Source of the DNA: Promethearchaeota archaeon
Lineage (GTDB): Archaea; Asgardarchaeota; Lokiarchaeia; Sigynarchaeales; SOKP01
Assembly (NCBI GenBank): GCA_019894875.1
Contig: JAGXNR010000057.1
Coordinates: 1-16,961 of the forward strand
DNA: 16,961 nt
Reading direction: 5' to 3'
In this document: positions 1 through 6,409 of the stretch, piece after piece
Layout of the letters: the number at the start of each line of letters is the position of its first letter
Position numbering within the stretch: position 1 is the first letter of the stretch
Translations under genes and position numbers: made by a program
Notes under the pieces: model-generated
Databases searched by the model: none
Seen by the model: only the letters and a program-made list of their open reading frames with translations
What the model was told of the DNA's origin: nothing

Positions 1-13
1 CCATATATTCTTT

Positions 14-661
14 ATGAATTTTGATTATAAAAAAGTTTGTAAAAAGTGTTCTTGGAAAAATTTATTAATGAATATAATCTCAAAATTCTTACAAATTCGG
101 AAAAATAGAAATTTCAAAAAAAGAAGGAAGCTTGTCTTTAGACCACCCTTTAGTTATGATCATACTTTTAAAATTATGCTATTGGGTGAACCTGAAGTAG
201 GGAAAACGGCGTTAGCAGAGAAATTTTGTTTTGATATTTTTAATCCCTCAGAAAGATTAACCATTGGGGTGGGATTTTATGTTAAAACAATTGAATTACA
301 TGGAAAGAAAATTAAATTTCAAATTTGGGATGTAAGAGGAGATGAAAGATTTAAATTCCTCAGGCCAGCTTATTGTTATGGAGCGAATGCTGCAATGATC
401 ATTATTGATATTACAAACTCTAAATCTCTAAACCAAATCTCAGAACTGACTAAAATTGTCAGAGAAAAGGGGAATGATGTCCCAATTATGTTGATTGGTA
501 GTAAATTAGATTTAGAAGAATTTCGTGAATTACATAAAGAAGAAGGAATAAAAATCGCTAAAAAATTTAACCTTTCTGGTTATAGTGAAATCTCGACCAA
601 AACAGGTCAGAATGTAGAAAAGTCATTTGAAGTTTTAGCAGAATTTCTAATAAACCAATGA
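14..661 (+). CDS. Rab/Ras-like small GTPase with basic N-terminal extension
   Basis: This is a Ras-superfamily GTP-binding switch protein of 215 residues. What is seen: P-loop GEPEVGKT at 58-65, a Rab-like switch I TIGVGF with Thr83, switch II WDVRGDE at 105-111, GSKLD at 162-166 as the G4 base-recognition motif, and STK at 194-196 as G5. Several positions are unusual. Ras Gly12 and Gly13 correspond to Pro and Glu, Gln61 corresponds to Asp110, and the G4 Asn is Ser163. Intrinsic hydrolysis may therefore differ from Ras. About 50 residues precede the G domain; they are Lys/Arg-rich and carry a CxxC at 9-12. There is no C-terminal CaaX or Cys pair, so prenylation is not expected. The frame is open to the window edge, so the true start could lie upstream; Met19 (position 68) is an alternative. 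A perfect hairpin overlaps the stop codon. The family is secure, the cellular role is unknown. Confidence 0.93.
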   Translation: MNFDYKKVCKKCSWKNLLMNIISKFLQIRKNRNFKKRRKLVFRPPFSYDHTFKIMLLGEPEVGKTALAEKFCFDIFNPSERLTIGVGFYVKTIELHGKKIKFQIWDVRGDERFKFLRPAYCYGANAAMIIIDITNSKSLNQISELTKIVREKGNDVPIMLIGSKLDLEEFRELHKEEGIKIAKKFNLSGYSEISTKTGQNVEKSFEVLAEFLINQ

Positions 662-680
662 ATTGGAAAACAAATTCATT
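657..680 (+). terminator. perfect 8-bp inverted repeat at the GTPase stop codon
   Basis: AATGAATT (657-664) and AATTCATT (673-680) are perfect reverse complements separated by an 8-nt loop. The left arm includes the TGA stop at 659-661. A second small hairpin (TATTC, five T, GAATA) follows at 701-715. The position suggests a 3'-end or termination structure. The stem is all weak pairs apart from one G-C, and no long U-tract follows directly, so the role is tentative. Confidence 0.35.
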
Positions 681-758
681 AACATCCAAAAAAATTACTA
701 TATTCTTTTTGAATAATATACTGTACCTTAATTTTTGCTAATATTCAATTCGATAAAG

Positions 759-766
759 TATAAAAA
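759..766 (+). promoter_or_regulatory. TATA box for near-leaderless thiol oxidoreductase transcript
   Basis: TATAAAAA at 759-766 lies 27 nt before the ATG at 794. Archaeal transcription usually starts about 25 nt downstream of the box centre, which puts the RNA 5' end within a few bases of the start codon. No Shine-Dalgarno sequence lies between them, consistent with a leaderless mRNA. Spacing is read directly; the transcription start is inferred. Confidence 0.6.
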
Positions 767-793
767 CGTGTCTTCCCTTCTTAACAGTGAATT

Positions 794-1405
794 ATGAACC
801 AAAAAAGGTTGAAAGTAATTGTTTACTCGGATTACATCTGTCCTTTCTGTTATATTGGATATCATAGAATAACTCACCTTAAAGAGAAGTATAATCTTGA
901 TGTAGAATGGGAGGGCTTTGAGCTTCATCCTGAGACACCCAAAGAAGGATTTAAGATGGAAAGTATATCATTTCCGCGTGATTACTTAGAAATGGTTATG
1001 GCAAATGTAAAACGGTTGGCAGATGAGGATGGACTTACCTTAAAGTTTACCAAAACGTTACCGAATTCACAAATTTCCTTATACGTTTCTGAATTTGCGA
1101 GAACAAAAGGAAAATTTGACGAATTTCACAAATTAGTATTTGAGGCTTATTGGATAGAAGGAAAAGATATTGGAGATCTTTCTCTACTGATAGAACTTGC
1201 AGAATCAGTCGGATTGAATAAGGAAGGGTTAATAGCTTATATAAAAAGTGATGAACCCGTCAATCGGTTGAGGAAAAATATGTTTGAATTAGGAAGGCGC
1301 GGGATTAATGGGGTACCAACTTTTTTAATTGGTAACCAATTCGTGATTGGCGTTCAACCTTATGAAGTTTTTGAAAATGTCATCAATAATGAATTAAGTA
1401 AGTAA
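794..1405 (+). CDS. DsbA-family thiol oxidoreductase, FrnE/HCCA isomerase-like
   Basis: This is a thioredoxin-fold protein of the DsbA superfamily, FrnE/2-hydroxychromene-2-carboxylate isomerase branch, 203 residues, a normal length for FrnE-like proteins. What is seen: an N-terminal beta strand leading into CPFC at 16-19, the redox-active dithiol pair; then WEGFELHPETP (39-49), typical of FrnE; and a C-terminal GVPTF at 173-177 whose Pro175 is the cis-proline that packs on the active site. No signal peptide is present, so it should act in the cytoplasm, in disulfide exchange or reduction of low-molecular-weight thiols. The substrate is unknown. Both active cysteines are present, which favours an oxidoreductase over the isomerase. 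It is probably transcribed alone from its own near-leaderless promoter. Confidence 0.9.
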   Translation: MNQKRLKVIVYSDYICPFCYIGYHRITHLKEKYNLDVEWEGFELHPETPKEGFKMESISFPRDYLEMVMANVKRLADEDGLTLKFTKTLPNSQISLYVSEFARTKGKFDEFHKLVFEAYWIEGKDIGDLSLLIELAESVGLNKEGLIAYIKSDEPVNRLRKNMFELGRRGINGVPTFLIGNQFVIGVQPYEVFENVINNELSK

Positions 1406-1516
1406 AATTCTTCTTTAAACTGATTGGATGCATTTTTAAATCAGAGCAGATAAAAGAACTTAATATTATTTTTACATTTTTATATGAAAAAACTTTATTG
1501 AAATCTAATTTTTAAT

Positions 1517-1522
1517 GGAGGT
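1517..1522 (+). promoter_or_regulatory. Shine-Dalgarno GGAGGT for TTG start at 1531
   Basis: GGAGGT ends 8 nt before the TTG at 1531. This strong site fixes the TTG as the start and shows that the gene had normal initiation signals even though its reading frame is now interrupted. Confidence 0.75.
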
Positions 1523-1530
1523 AGATAATT

Positions 1531-2046
1531 TTGGGTAAAGGTGGCACAATATTAGGGTTAATAGGGCTTATTTTGGGAGCGGGAGGCATAGGATTAGGGG
1601 GCTTTGCTTGGTTATCTGTATCAACTTTGGAAAACCAAATAGTGAATATTGGTGAGCAAACTACGTGGTATAAAGAGAATGAGACCACTTTCCAATGTAA
1701 TCCCCCTAACACATAGCTTACATTTTCAGGTCTGATTATAGAATTTGAACTAGGCGCTAATGAATCAGTTTATCTTAGTTTTATGGCTTGGGCACACACA
1801 GAACAGATTGTGGGGTGGTCTAAAATTTGGCTTTATTTCGGTATAGATGGAATTCTTGATATGGATCAGCATGCTGAAGTAGGAACCTATAATGGAGATG
1901 AAACTGTTAATTTCATGATACCTTTGCAAGATGTAAGGGACGATTTATCAACCGGGATTCACACGGTTACTATTGATATATATGGAACTTCATCGGCTAA
2001 TTATATTTCCCATAGTTCATTATTCGTTCAAAAAATAATTACTTGA
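1531..2046 (+). pseudogene. Gly-rich membrane-anchored protein interrupted by in-frame TAG
   Basis: This is one reading frame of 171 codons from a TTG start to TGA, interrupted only by TAG at 1714-1716 (codon 62). Residues 4-30 form a glycine-rich hydrophobic segment, probably a membrane anchor. The part after the stop is a soluble, probably beta-rich domain with alternating hydrophobic residues, including an FMIPLQDVRDDLSTGIH segment. The two halves read smoothly across the stop (CNPPNT, stop, LTFSG) with no frame change. TAG differs by one base from the Tyr codons TAT and TAC, and Tyr would fit the surrounding beta strand. I recall similar glycine-rich anchored proteins in Lokiarchaeal genomes but cannot name a family. 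The options are a fresh nonsense mutation, a sequencing error, or amber readthrough. Translation from ATG 1783 alone would lose the anchor and is less likely. Confidence 0.7.
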
Positions 2047-2067
2047 ATTTATAAATTTCAATTTTTT
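2043..2067 (+). terminator. imperfect palindrome plus T6 after membrane protein gene
   Basis: An imperfect palindrome at 2043-2061 (TTGAA and TTCAA arms with an AT-only centre) is followed immediately by six T. It overlaps the TGA at 2044-2046. The layout suits an archaeal U-rich terminator, but the stem is weak. Confidence 0.35.
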
Positions 2068-2226
2068 ATTCTTGAATTATTATATTTATTACTTTTTTTC
2101 ATCATTCGGTAAGAGATTATCATCCAATTGGTGGTGATCTATTAGATATTAATCCATTACTCCTATATTAACAATATGCAGTATAAAAGAGAATAACTTT
2201 AATGATATGAAGATTCATTAAAAAGG

Positions 2227-2234
2227 TTTAAATA
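2227..2234 (+). promoter_or_regulatory. TATA-like box upstream of acidic microprotein
   Basis: TTTAAATA at 2227-2234, preceded by a purine-rich AAAAGG that could act as BRE, lies about 80 nt before the ATG at 2316. It would give a leader of roughly 60 nt carrying the Shine-Dalgarno site. This rests on sequence match only. Confidence 0.4.
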
Positions 2235-2302
2235 CTAGTATATGTATATGATATAATTGATAACATACTATTAATTTAATTATATTTAGTAAAAGATAAT
2301 AT

Positions 2303-2307
2303 GGAGG
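2303..2307 (+). promoter_or_regulatory. Shine-Dalgarno GGAGG for acidic microprotein
   Basis: GGAGG ends 8 nt before the ATG at 2316. An in-frame ATG at 2301 overlaps the site itself, so 2316 is the better start. Confidence 0.7.
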
Positions 2308-2315
2308 ATGTTAAA

Positions 2316-2471
2316 ATGACCCCAGACAATTATGATCGAAATCGGAATTCTCGTTTTGATGGTGAATGGGACGATTATGACGACTTAAATATCCCTTATG
2401 ACGAGGAAGATGACTGGCATAAAGAAGAAGAATATGATATGTGGGATGATGAGGAAGAAGACGAAGATTAA
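2316..2471 (+). CDS. extremely acidic 51-residue microprotein
   Basis: I do not recognise this small protein. It runs 51 residues from ATG 2316 to TAA, with GGAGG at the usual distance and a TATA-like box further upstream. By direct count 25 residues are Asp or Glu (15 D, 10 E) against three Arg and one Lys, a net charge of about -21. Three Trp (18, 34, 43) and four Tyr (6, 21, 28, 40) are spaced along it, and the last eight residues are all acidic. There is no Cys, no hydrophobic core and no signal peptide, so it is probably disordered alone and binds a basic partner or nucleic-acid-binding protein as a mimic or chaperone. That role is inference. Good initiation signals and strong compositional bias support real coding. 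It stands alone between two broken surface-protein genes. Confidence 0.68.
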   Translation: MTPDNYDRNRNSRFDGEWDDYDDLNIPYDEEDDWHKEEEYDMWDDEEEDED

Positions 2472-2504
2472 TATAACGATTATTCGATAGAAATCAAATT
2501 GTGA

Positions 2505-2545
2505 TATGAAATGCCAAAATCTGGTTGTTCTTTTTCATACTTTTT
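2505..2545 (+). terminator. two-part hairpin plus T5 after acidic microprotein
   Basis: TATGAAA at 2505-2511 pairs with TTTCATA at 2533-2539, and an inner CCA (2514-2516) pairs with TGG (2522-2524). TTTTT follows at 2541-2545. The nested stem and T-run 34 nt after the stop codon fit a transcription terminator. Confidence 0.45.
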
Positions 2546-2683
2546 CTATTTTATTCTAAACTACATTTTGCTTATTTTTCTCAAATGAGATTATTATCAC
2601 AAAAATGTAAAAGATTAAATACACAATTTATCTTATTTATTTTTTAATATTAGAAATTTATCGCAATCCAAGAGTGAAAAAGA

Positions 2684-3181
2684 TTGAAAAAGAAAATAAA
2701 AATAAAACTAATTTTATTGATATTCATTGCTATCTTTCTAAATTCCTTTTCAATTGCAACTCGAACCGTGGCACAAGCTGAAAGCATAACAATTGGGAAC
2801 AGAGGATGTAGTAGTTGTAATCAAGAACAAAATTCTTATTATGTAGAATGAACTTGGTCAGGAGATATTCCTTTTGTATCAATCCATTATTATAATATAT
2901 CTACGACAACTATAGAATATACTATTACAAGTATGACTGCAAATAATGGTTCTTATGAATGGCATCTACCTTCCTCTCATTCCCTTAATGGAACTTATTA
3001 CTTAGTGGTTTCTGATTATTCTAATAACAATATAAATGACTCAGTTACAACAGAAATATTACCAATATGGGGTATAACTCCAGATATACCGGGATATTCA
3101 ACTATATTAATTGGATTAATGATTGGATTAATGATTGGAATAATAGCAATACCTTTAATTATAAAATCAAGAAAGAGATAA
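2684..3181 (+). pseudogene. Kre9/KNH-like surface protein interrupted by in-frame TGA
   Basis: This is a 165-codon frame from TTG 2684 (weak SD GAGTGA at 2672-2677) to TAA, broken only by TGA at 2849-2851 (codon 56). Residues 1-32 are a signal peptide: a Lys-rich start, a hydrophobic core, then VAQA as a likely cleavage site. A CSSC pair lies at 42-45. The mature part resembles the Kre9/KNH Ig-like domain: SITIG, WSGDIPFVSI, NNGSYEW and GTYYLVVSD. A C-terminal membrane segment with a KSRKR tail should anchor it outside the cell. In Kre9-like domains the residue at codon 56 is normally the conserved Trp of the second strand, and TGA is one base from TGG. TGA ends several intact genes here, so general reassignment to Trp is unlikely. 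The best reading is a recent nonsense mutation or a sequence error. A start at ATG 2933 would lose the signal peptide. Confidence 0.72.
3110..3145 (+). repeat. three 12-bp tandem units in membrane anchor
   Basis: Two identical copies of ATTGGATTAATG (3110-3121, 3122-3133) are followed by a degenerate third unit at 3134-3145. In the reading frame each unit encodes Ile-Gly-Leu-Met within the C-terminal membrane segment. Because 12 bp is four codons, copy-number change would lengthen or shorten the helix without a frameshift. Confidence 0.8.
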
Positions 3182-3215
3182 CAAATTTTATCTCGTTTTT
3201 ATTATTTTTTTTCAC

Positions 3216-3233
3216 GCCATTTGGCTTATTTTT
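3216..3233 (+). terminator. short GC hairpin plus T-rich tract between convergent genes
   Basis: GCC at 3216-3218 and GGC at 3223-3225 form a minimal stem, followed by TTATTTTT. It sits in the 64-nt gap between the plus-strand gene ending at 3181 and the minus-strand gene ending at 3246. A T-rich run at 3196-3212 precedes it. It is a weak candidate terminator for the plus-strand gene. Confidence 0.3.
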
Positions 3234-3245
3234 CCGAAATAATTT

Positions 3246-4985
3246 TTAATCACTCATTTGATATGCATCTTTTAATGAATGTACAATGTTCCAGACTTTA
3301 TTGAATCTCTCCTCATCTACATTGGGTTTCTTTATCATTTGGATGCAATAATCCATTTGTTTGGCGTTAATACTAGATTTGTTATAGAGATTCAGAGAAT
3401 ATGTTGAGAAATCTCGTACAAGAAAATCGAAAATTTGATCTAAAGTATCATCATCTATATTATAAATGGGGGCATTTTCGATAATAAGGTGAGCATAAAC
3501 TATAAGAGAAAAAATTTGACCAATTCCAGAAAGCATAAAGTCCATATCATTTTGTTGTTCTACACTTGGCATTGCTTTAGTGCCAAATTCGTTGAATATT
3601 TTAATTTGTTCCACGAAAATTTGAACATTTGGTAAGTCATACTTTTCAAATGCGGGTTTCCAATCATGAAGACGAACACGCCCTAATCCTTGAGTTGGGC
3701 CTTGATTGAAAAGAAATGCATCGTTCCCAGCTTGATCTTGACGTGGAACTTCCTCGTAGTTTTTATGATTCATGAAGAAACTTAGCATGAATTTTAAAAT
3801 TAAAGCAATGTTAACATGAACAGTTCCTTCAAGTTTTGGTAAAGCACGAATATCTCTTGCAGCACTTTCAAAGTACATGTTTTTTTCGAAACCCTTCGCA
3901 GCTATTACATCCCATAAGAGATTAATAACTTCTTCCCCTTGAGTTGTAGTTTTCATTTTCATCACAGGAGCATAAAGCAGGTATCGACGGTCTTCTTTAG
4001 ACGCTATTCGCATATAATCAGCGGTCCTTAATCCGAATAGTTTCATTGCCACTAAACGTGTGTAAGCATCCACGAAGCTCTGTTTCACGTGTTGAAAATC
4101 AGTAACAAACATATTATACAATCTACGGTGAGCGGCATGATGAATGGATTCATAGAATGCATGAGTACAAATTCCAATTGAAGCCCATCCCAAATTATAT
4201 TTTCCGACATTCACGGTATTTAATGCGGCATTCCAAGCGTTTTCACCTTTGGAAAGGATCTCATCTTCTGTGATAGGATAATCATGTAGGGCAAAATGAG
4301 CAACAAAATTCTGACTATCAACTACATTTTTTATTAATTCATAATTTTTGTGTTTATAATTCGCTACAAAAAATACATATTGATCCTTATTTTTCATGTC
4401 ATATGGGGGAATGGTTCCATCTATGTCAGCAAGTTTCCCAAAATTAGAAACCATCTCCGCCTCATTACCGTTACCAATGTAATATTTCTCTCCGTTAGCC
4501 CGATATGTTTCATCTTCTTGTAATGTAAGTGACATCTCAGTTGCATAAATATCTGCACCATGAGCTTTTTCTGAAAGTCCAAATGCAAAGATAGCACCTT
4601 CGTTAAGAATTTTAGCAGCTTTTTTTTTAATTTCTTCATTACTACTCATCCAAATCGGTCCAAGTCCTAGAATGGAGACTTGCCATGTATACCAATACCC
4701 TAGGCCATAAAATCCAAGAATTTCATTAAATTCACAAATTCGCCAGGTGTCCCACCGATAATTTTCATTTTTACCATAAGGTTCCGGTGTTAAAAGTTGA
4801 GCAAAAATCTTGTTTTGCTTCTGAAATTCAAGGAAATCAGAATACCAAACTCTTTTCCTGTCATCTTCTTTTATTTTTACTTTCCCTTTCTTTTCGAAGA
4901 ATTCGATGGTTTTTAACATAATATTTCTCGAATTTTCATCAGGATAATAACGGTTGTGCTCTTTAGGATTTAGTAAAATCATCAT
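3246..4985 (-). CDS. acyl-CoA dehydrogenase family flavoprotein, long form
   Basis: An acyl-CoA dehydrogenase homologue of 579 residues that would introduce a 2,3-double bond into an acyl-CoA using FAD. What is seen: an all-helical N-terminal region; the middle beta-domain signature FAFGLSEKAHGADIYA at 133-148, matching the family's A-x-TE-x-x-GSD stretch; a G-x-x-Y-x-IGNG segment at 165-173; a C-terminal helical domain with LEGT at 385-388, where Glu386 sits in the usual Y-EGT position for the catalytic base; and a further helical extension after about 400. It is longer than the roughly 380-residue standard enzyme, as in the long acyl-CoA dehydrogenase/oxidase-like branch. ATG codons at 4985 and 4982 are both possible starts. 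The electron acceptor is not shown; no ETF genes are adjacent. Substrate length is unknown. It is divergent from the zinc-finger gene at 5141. Confidence 0.88.
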   Translation of the reverse strand: MMILLNPKEHNRYYPDENSRNIMLKTIEFFEKKGKVKIKEDDRKRVWYSDFLEFQKQNKIFAQLLTPEPYGKNENYRWDTWRICEFNEILGFYGLGYWYTWQVSILGLGPIWMSSNEEIKKKAAKILNEGAIFAFGLSEKAHGADIYATEMSLTLQEDETYRANGEKYYIGNGNEAEMVSNFGKLADIDGTIPPYDMKNKDQYVFFVANYKHKNYELIKNVVDSQNFVAHFALHDYPITEDEILSKGENAWNAALNTVNVGKYNLGWASIGICTHAFYESIHHAAHRRLYNMFVTDFQHVKQSFVDAYTRLVAMKLFGLRTADYMRIASKEDRRYLLYAPVMKMKTTTQGEEVINLLWDVIAAKGFEKNMYFESAARDIRALPKLEGTVHVNIALILKFMLSFFMNHKNYEEVPRQDQAGNDAFLFNQGPTQGLGRVRLHDWKPAFEKYDLPNVQIFVEQIKIFNEFGTKAMPSVEQQNDMDFMLSGIGQIFSLIVYAHLIIENAPIYNIDDDTLDQIFDFLVRDFSTYSLNLYNKSSINAKQMDYCIQMIKKPNVDEERFNKVWNIVHSLKDAYQMSD

Positions 4986-5140
4986 GAAATAACCTATTGA
5001 TCTATAAAATCTTAGTTACTTTTTGTAATTTTAGATAAACTTTAAAAATTTAGGAAAAAACTTAAAAACTACATGTAAAAATAAGAAATTATAAAGGATA
5101 GACCATTCAATCCAAATAAGACAAGGAAAAAAAAAGAACA

Positions 5141-5293
5141 ATGCCTGTATGCGAAAACTGTGGAAAGGAAATAGTAAGTACTAAGTGGAACAAGGAACAT
5201 CACCATATCAATATAGCTCAAAAACCAGAAAAGCGATTTTTCTGTTCCCGTCAATGTAAAGTAAAGTGGATTTTTAATCTAAGTACGTCATGA
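5141..5293 (+). CDS. 50-residue Cys-rich zinc-finger-like microprotein
   Basis: A 50-residue ORF from ATG 5141 to TGA. It carries CENC at 4-7 followed by a CSRQC pair at 35-39, so four cysteines are spaced C-x2-C...C-x3-C, with three consecutive His at 20-22 between them. The closing FFCSRQCKVKW resembles the TRASH/MYM-type treble-clef ending, so zinc or another soft metal is the probable ligand. The protein is basic overall and has no signal peptide. AAGGA at 5123-5127 is a weak, somewhat distant SD. Small single-finger proteins of this sort are common in Lokiarchaeal genomes and usually lack a known function. It ends 57 nt before the EFR1 gene on the same strand and could share a transcript with it. 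Metal sensing or nucleic-acid binding are guesses. Confidence 0.7.
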   Translation: MPVCENCGKEIVSTKWNKEHHHINIAQKPEKRFFCSRQCKVKWIFNLSTS

Positions 5294-5336
5294 TTTCAAT
5301 ATATTGATAAGTGCTTGTAAAATAACGAAATATATT

Positions 5337-5340
5337 GGAG
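5337..5340 (+). promoter_or_regulatory. Shine-Dalgarno GGAG for EFR1-type gene
   Basis: GGAG at 5337-5340 lies 10 nt before the ATG at 5351 and supports that start, which places the flavodoxin motif at residues 8-14. Confidence 0.55.
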
Positions 5341-5350
5341 TAGACATTTT

Positions 5351-6142
5351 ATGAAAACTACAATCTATTTTTTTACAGGAACGGGTAATTCATTAAATAT
5401 CGCAAAAAGTATTTCTAAAAAATTCGAGAACTGTGAGCTTGTACCCATAGCTAAGGTATGGCAAGTAAAAAACCTAACAGCAGAAAGTGAAAAAGTAGGC
5501 TTTATTTTTCCTCTATATTATTCCGGTTTACCGAAAATAGTTTATGATTTTGTGAAAAATATTAATATAAATAAATCTGAATATTTTTTTGCGGTTGTTA
5601 TAAGTGGGGGAGGTACATCTGAGTTACCTTTCCAACAAATAGGAAGGATTTTAAATTCAAAGGAAAAAGGTTTAAATGCTGGATTTTTAATTTCAATGCC
5701 GAGTAATTATATTATTAGTTATGATATTCACTCTGAAGAGCAGCAAAAGATTTTTTTTGAAAAAGCATCTGAACAAGTTGCAGTCATCTCTGAAATGGTT
5801 AAGAATAAAGGAAATAACTTTGATCAAGAGATTCTTGAAAAGAATCTAAGTCGAACTGACAGATTTAATACGAAATTTAGAGATAATGTTAATGAAAGTG
5901 ATAAATCGTTTTTTGCCGACGAAAATTGTAATAATTGTGGTATTTGTGAAGAAATTTGTCCAGTCAATAATATAATCTTAGTAGAAGGTAAACCTCAATG
6001 GCAACATAAATGTCAACAATGTTTAGCTTGTATCAATTATTGTCCTGAGAAATCTATTCAATTCGGAAGCCAAACGAAAAGAACTGGTAGGTATCACCAT
6101 CCTGAAATTAGTCTTCAAGATATAAAGACACAGAAAAAATGA
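5351..6142 (+). CDS. EFR1-family flavodoxin/ferredoxin fusion protein
   Basis: A 263-residue electron-transfer protein that joins an N-terminal flavodoxin-like domain to a C-terminal 2[4Fe-4S] ferredoxin. What is seen: FTGTGNS at 8-14, the FMN phosphate-binding loop, directly after the first beta strand; a VISGGG loop at 83-88; and two complete cluster motifs with Cys193, 196, 199, 203 and Cys221, 224, 227, 231. This architecture and length match the EFR1 family. It is cytoplasmic and presumably passes electrons between FMN and low-potential ferredoxin-type partners; the physiological partner is not known for most members. An upstream zinc-finger gene (57 nt away) is the only close neighbour on the strand. 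Flavin and acyl-CoA redox genes nearby make a redox role in that metabolism plausible but unproven. Confidence 0.92.
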   Translation: MKTTIYFFTGTGNSLNIAKSISKKFENCELVPIAKVWQVKNLTAESEKVGFIFPLYYSGLPKIVYDFVKNININKSEYFFAVVISGGGTSELPFQQIGRILNSKEKGLNAGFLISMPSNYIISYDIHSEEQQKIFFEKASEQVAVISEMVKNKGNNFDQEILEKNLSRTDRFNTKFRDNVNESDKSFFADENCNNCGICEEICPVNNIILVEGKPQWQHKCQQCLACINYCPEKSIQFGSQTKRTGRYHHPEISLQDIKTQKK

Positions 6143-6409
6143 TTTGAACAAGTAAAATCTGGGGATTTTTATGATTGAGAAATTTTTTTTAAACTCTGAG
6201 GATTATTTAAGAGAAATTTATGACTGATAAAGCCTTAAAAGATTAATTCAAGTCCAGCTGATTCTAAGTGTAATAATTATTGTTCGAATACTGTTTATAT
6301 ATAATATTCTTTCCATGTTTTATGTGAAAATGTTAAAATAGTTTTGATTTTCATAAAATTTTATAACCAATAAATAATAAGATTTATAGTAATTAAGGAG
6401 GTTGCAGAT
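6143..6409 (+). other. 267-nt intergenic region with TATA-like tract
   Basis: There is no convincing gene here. TTTATATATA at 6294-6303 is the best TATA-like run before the glycosidase at 6410, about 105 nt upstream of its TTG. A frame at 6171-6227 preceded by GGGGAT would encode 18 residues, and its end resembles the N-terminus of DtxR-type repressors, but two stops follow at once and nothing else of that family is present. No strong hairpin was found. Confidence 0.4.
6395..6402 (+). promoter_or_regulatory. strong Shine-Dalgarno AAGGAGGT for TTG start at 6410
   Basis: AAGGAGGT is near-complete complementarity to the 16S rRNA tail and ends 7 nt before the TTG at 6410, which settles the non-ATG start. 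Confidence 0.8.

Noticed and set aside
2118..2137. A quasi-palindrome around CCAATTGG, considered as an operator.
   Set aside because: The arms pair only with a bulge, it lies about 90 nt before the nearest TATA-like box, and no second copy was found.
2047..3245. General reassignment of TGA to Trp in this organism.
   Set aside because: TGA is the natural end of the GTPase, zinc-finger, EFR1 and crotonase-family genes here, and TGG is used for Trp throughout.
5069..5254. A minus-strand hydrophobic 61-codon frame.
   Set aside because: It is antisense to the Cys4 finger ORF, whose paired cysteines are better evidence of coding; the hydrophobicity is what AT-rich antisense produces.
6171..6227. 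An 18-codon frame preceded by GGGGAT whose end (NSEDYLREIYD) resembles the N-terminus of DtxR/MntR repressors.
   Set aside because: Two stops follow immediately, no further DtxR-like sequence appears in any frame downstream, and the match is too short to call a gene remnant.
6282..6291. GTTCGAATAC, similar to a tRNA T-loop.
   Set aside because: No matching acceptor, D or anticodon arms could be placed around it; the flanks are plain AT-rich sequence.
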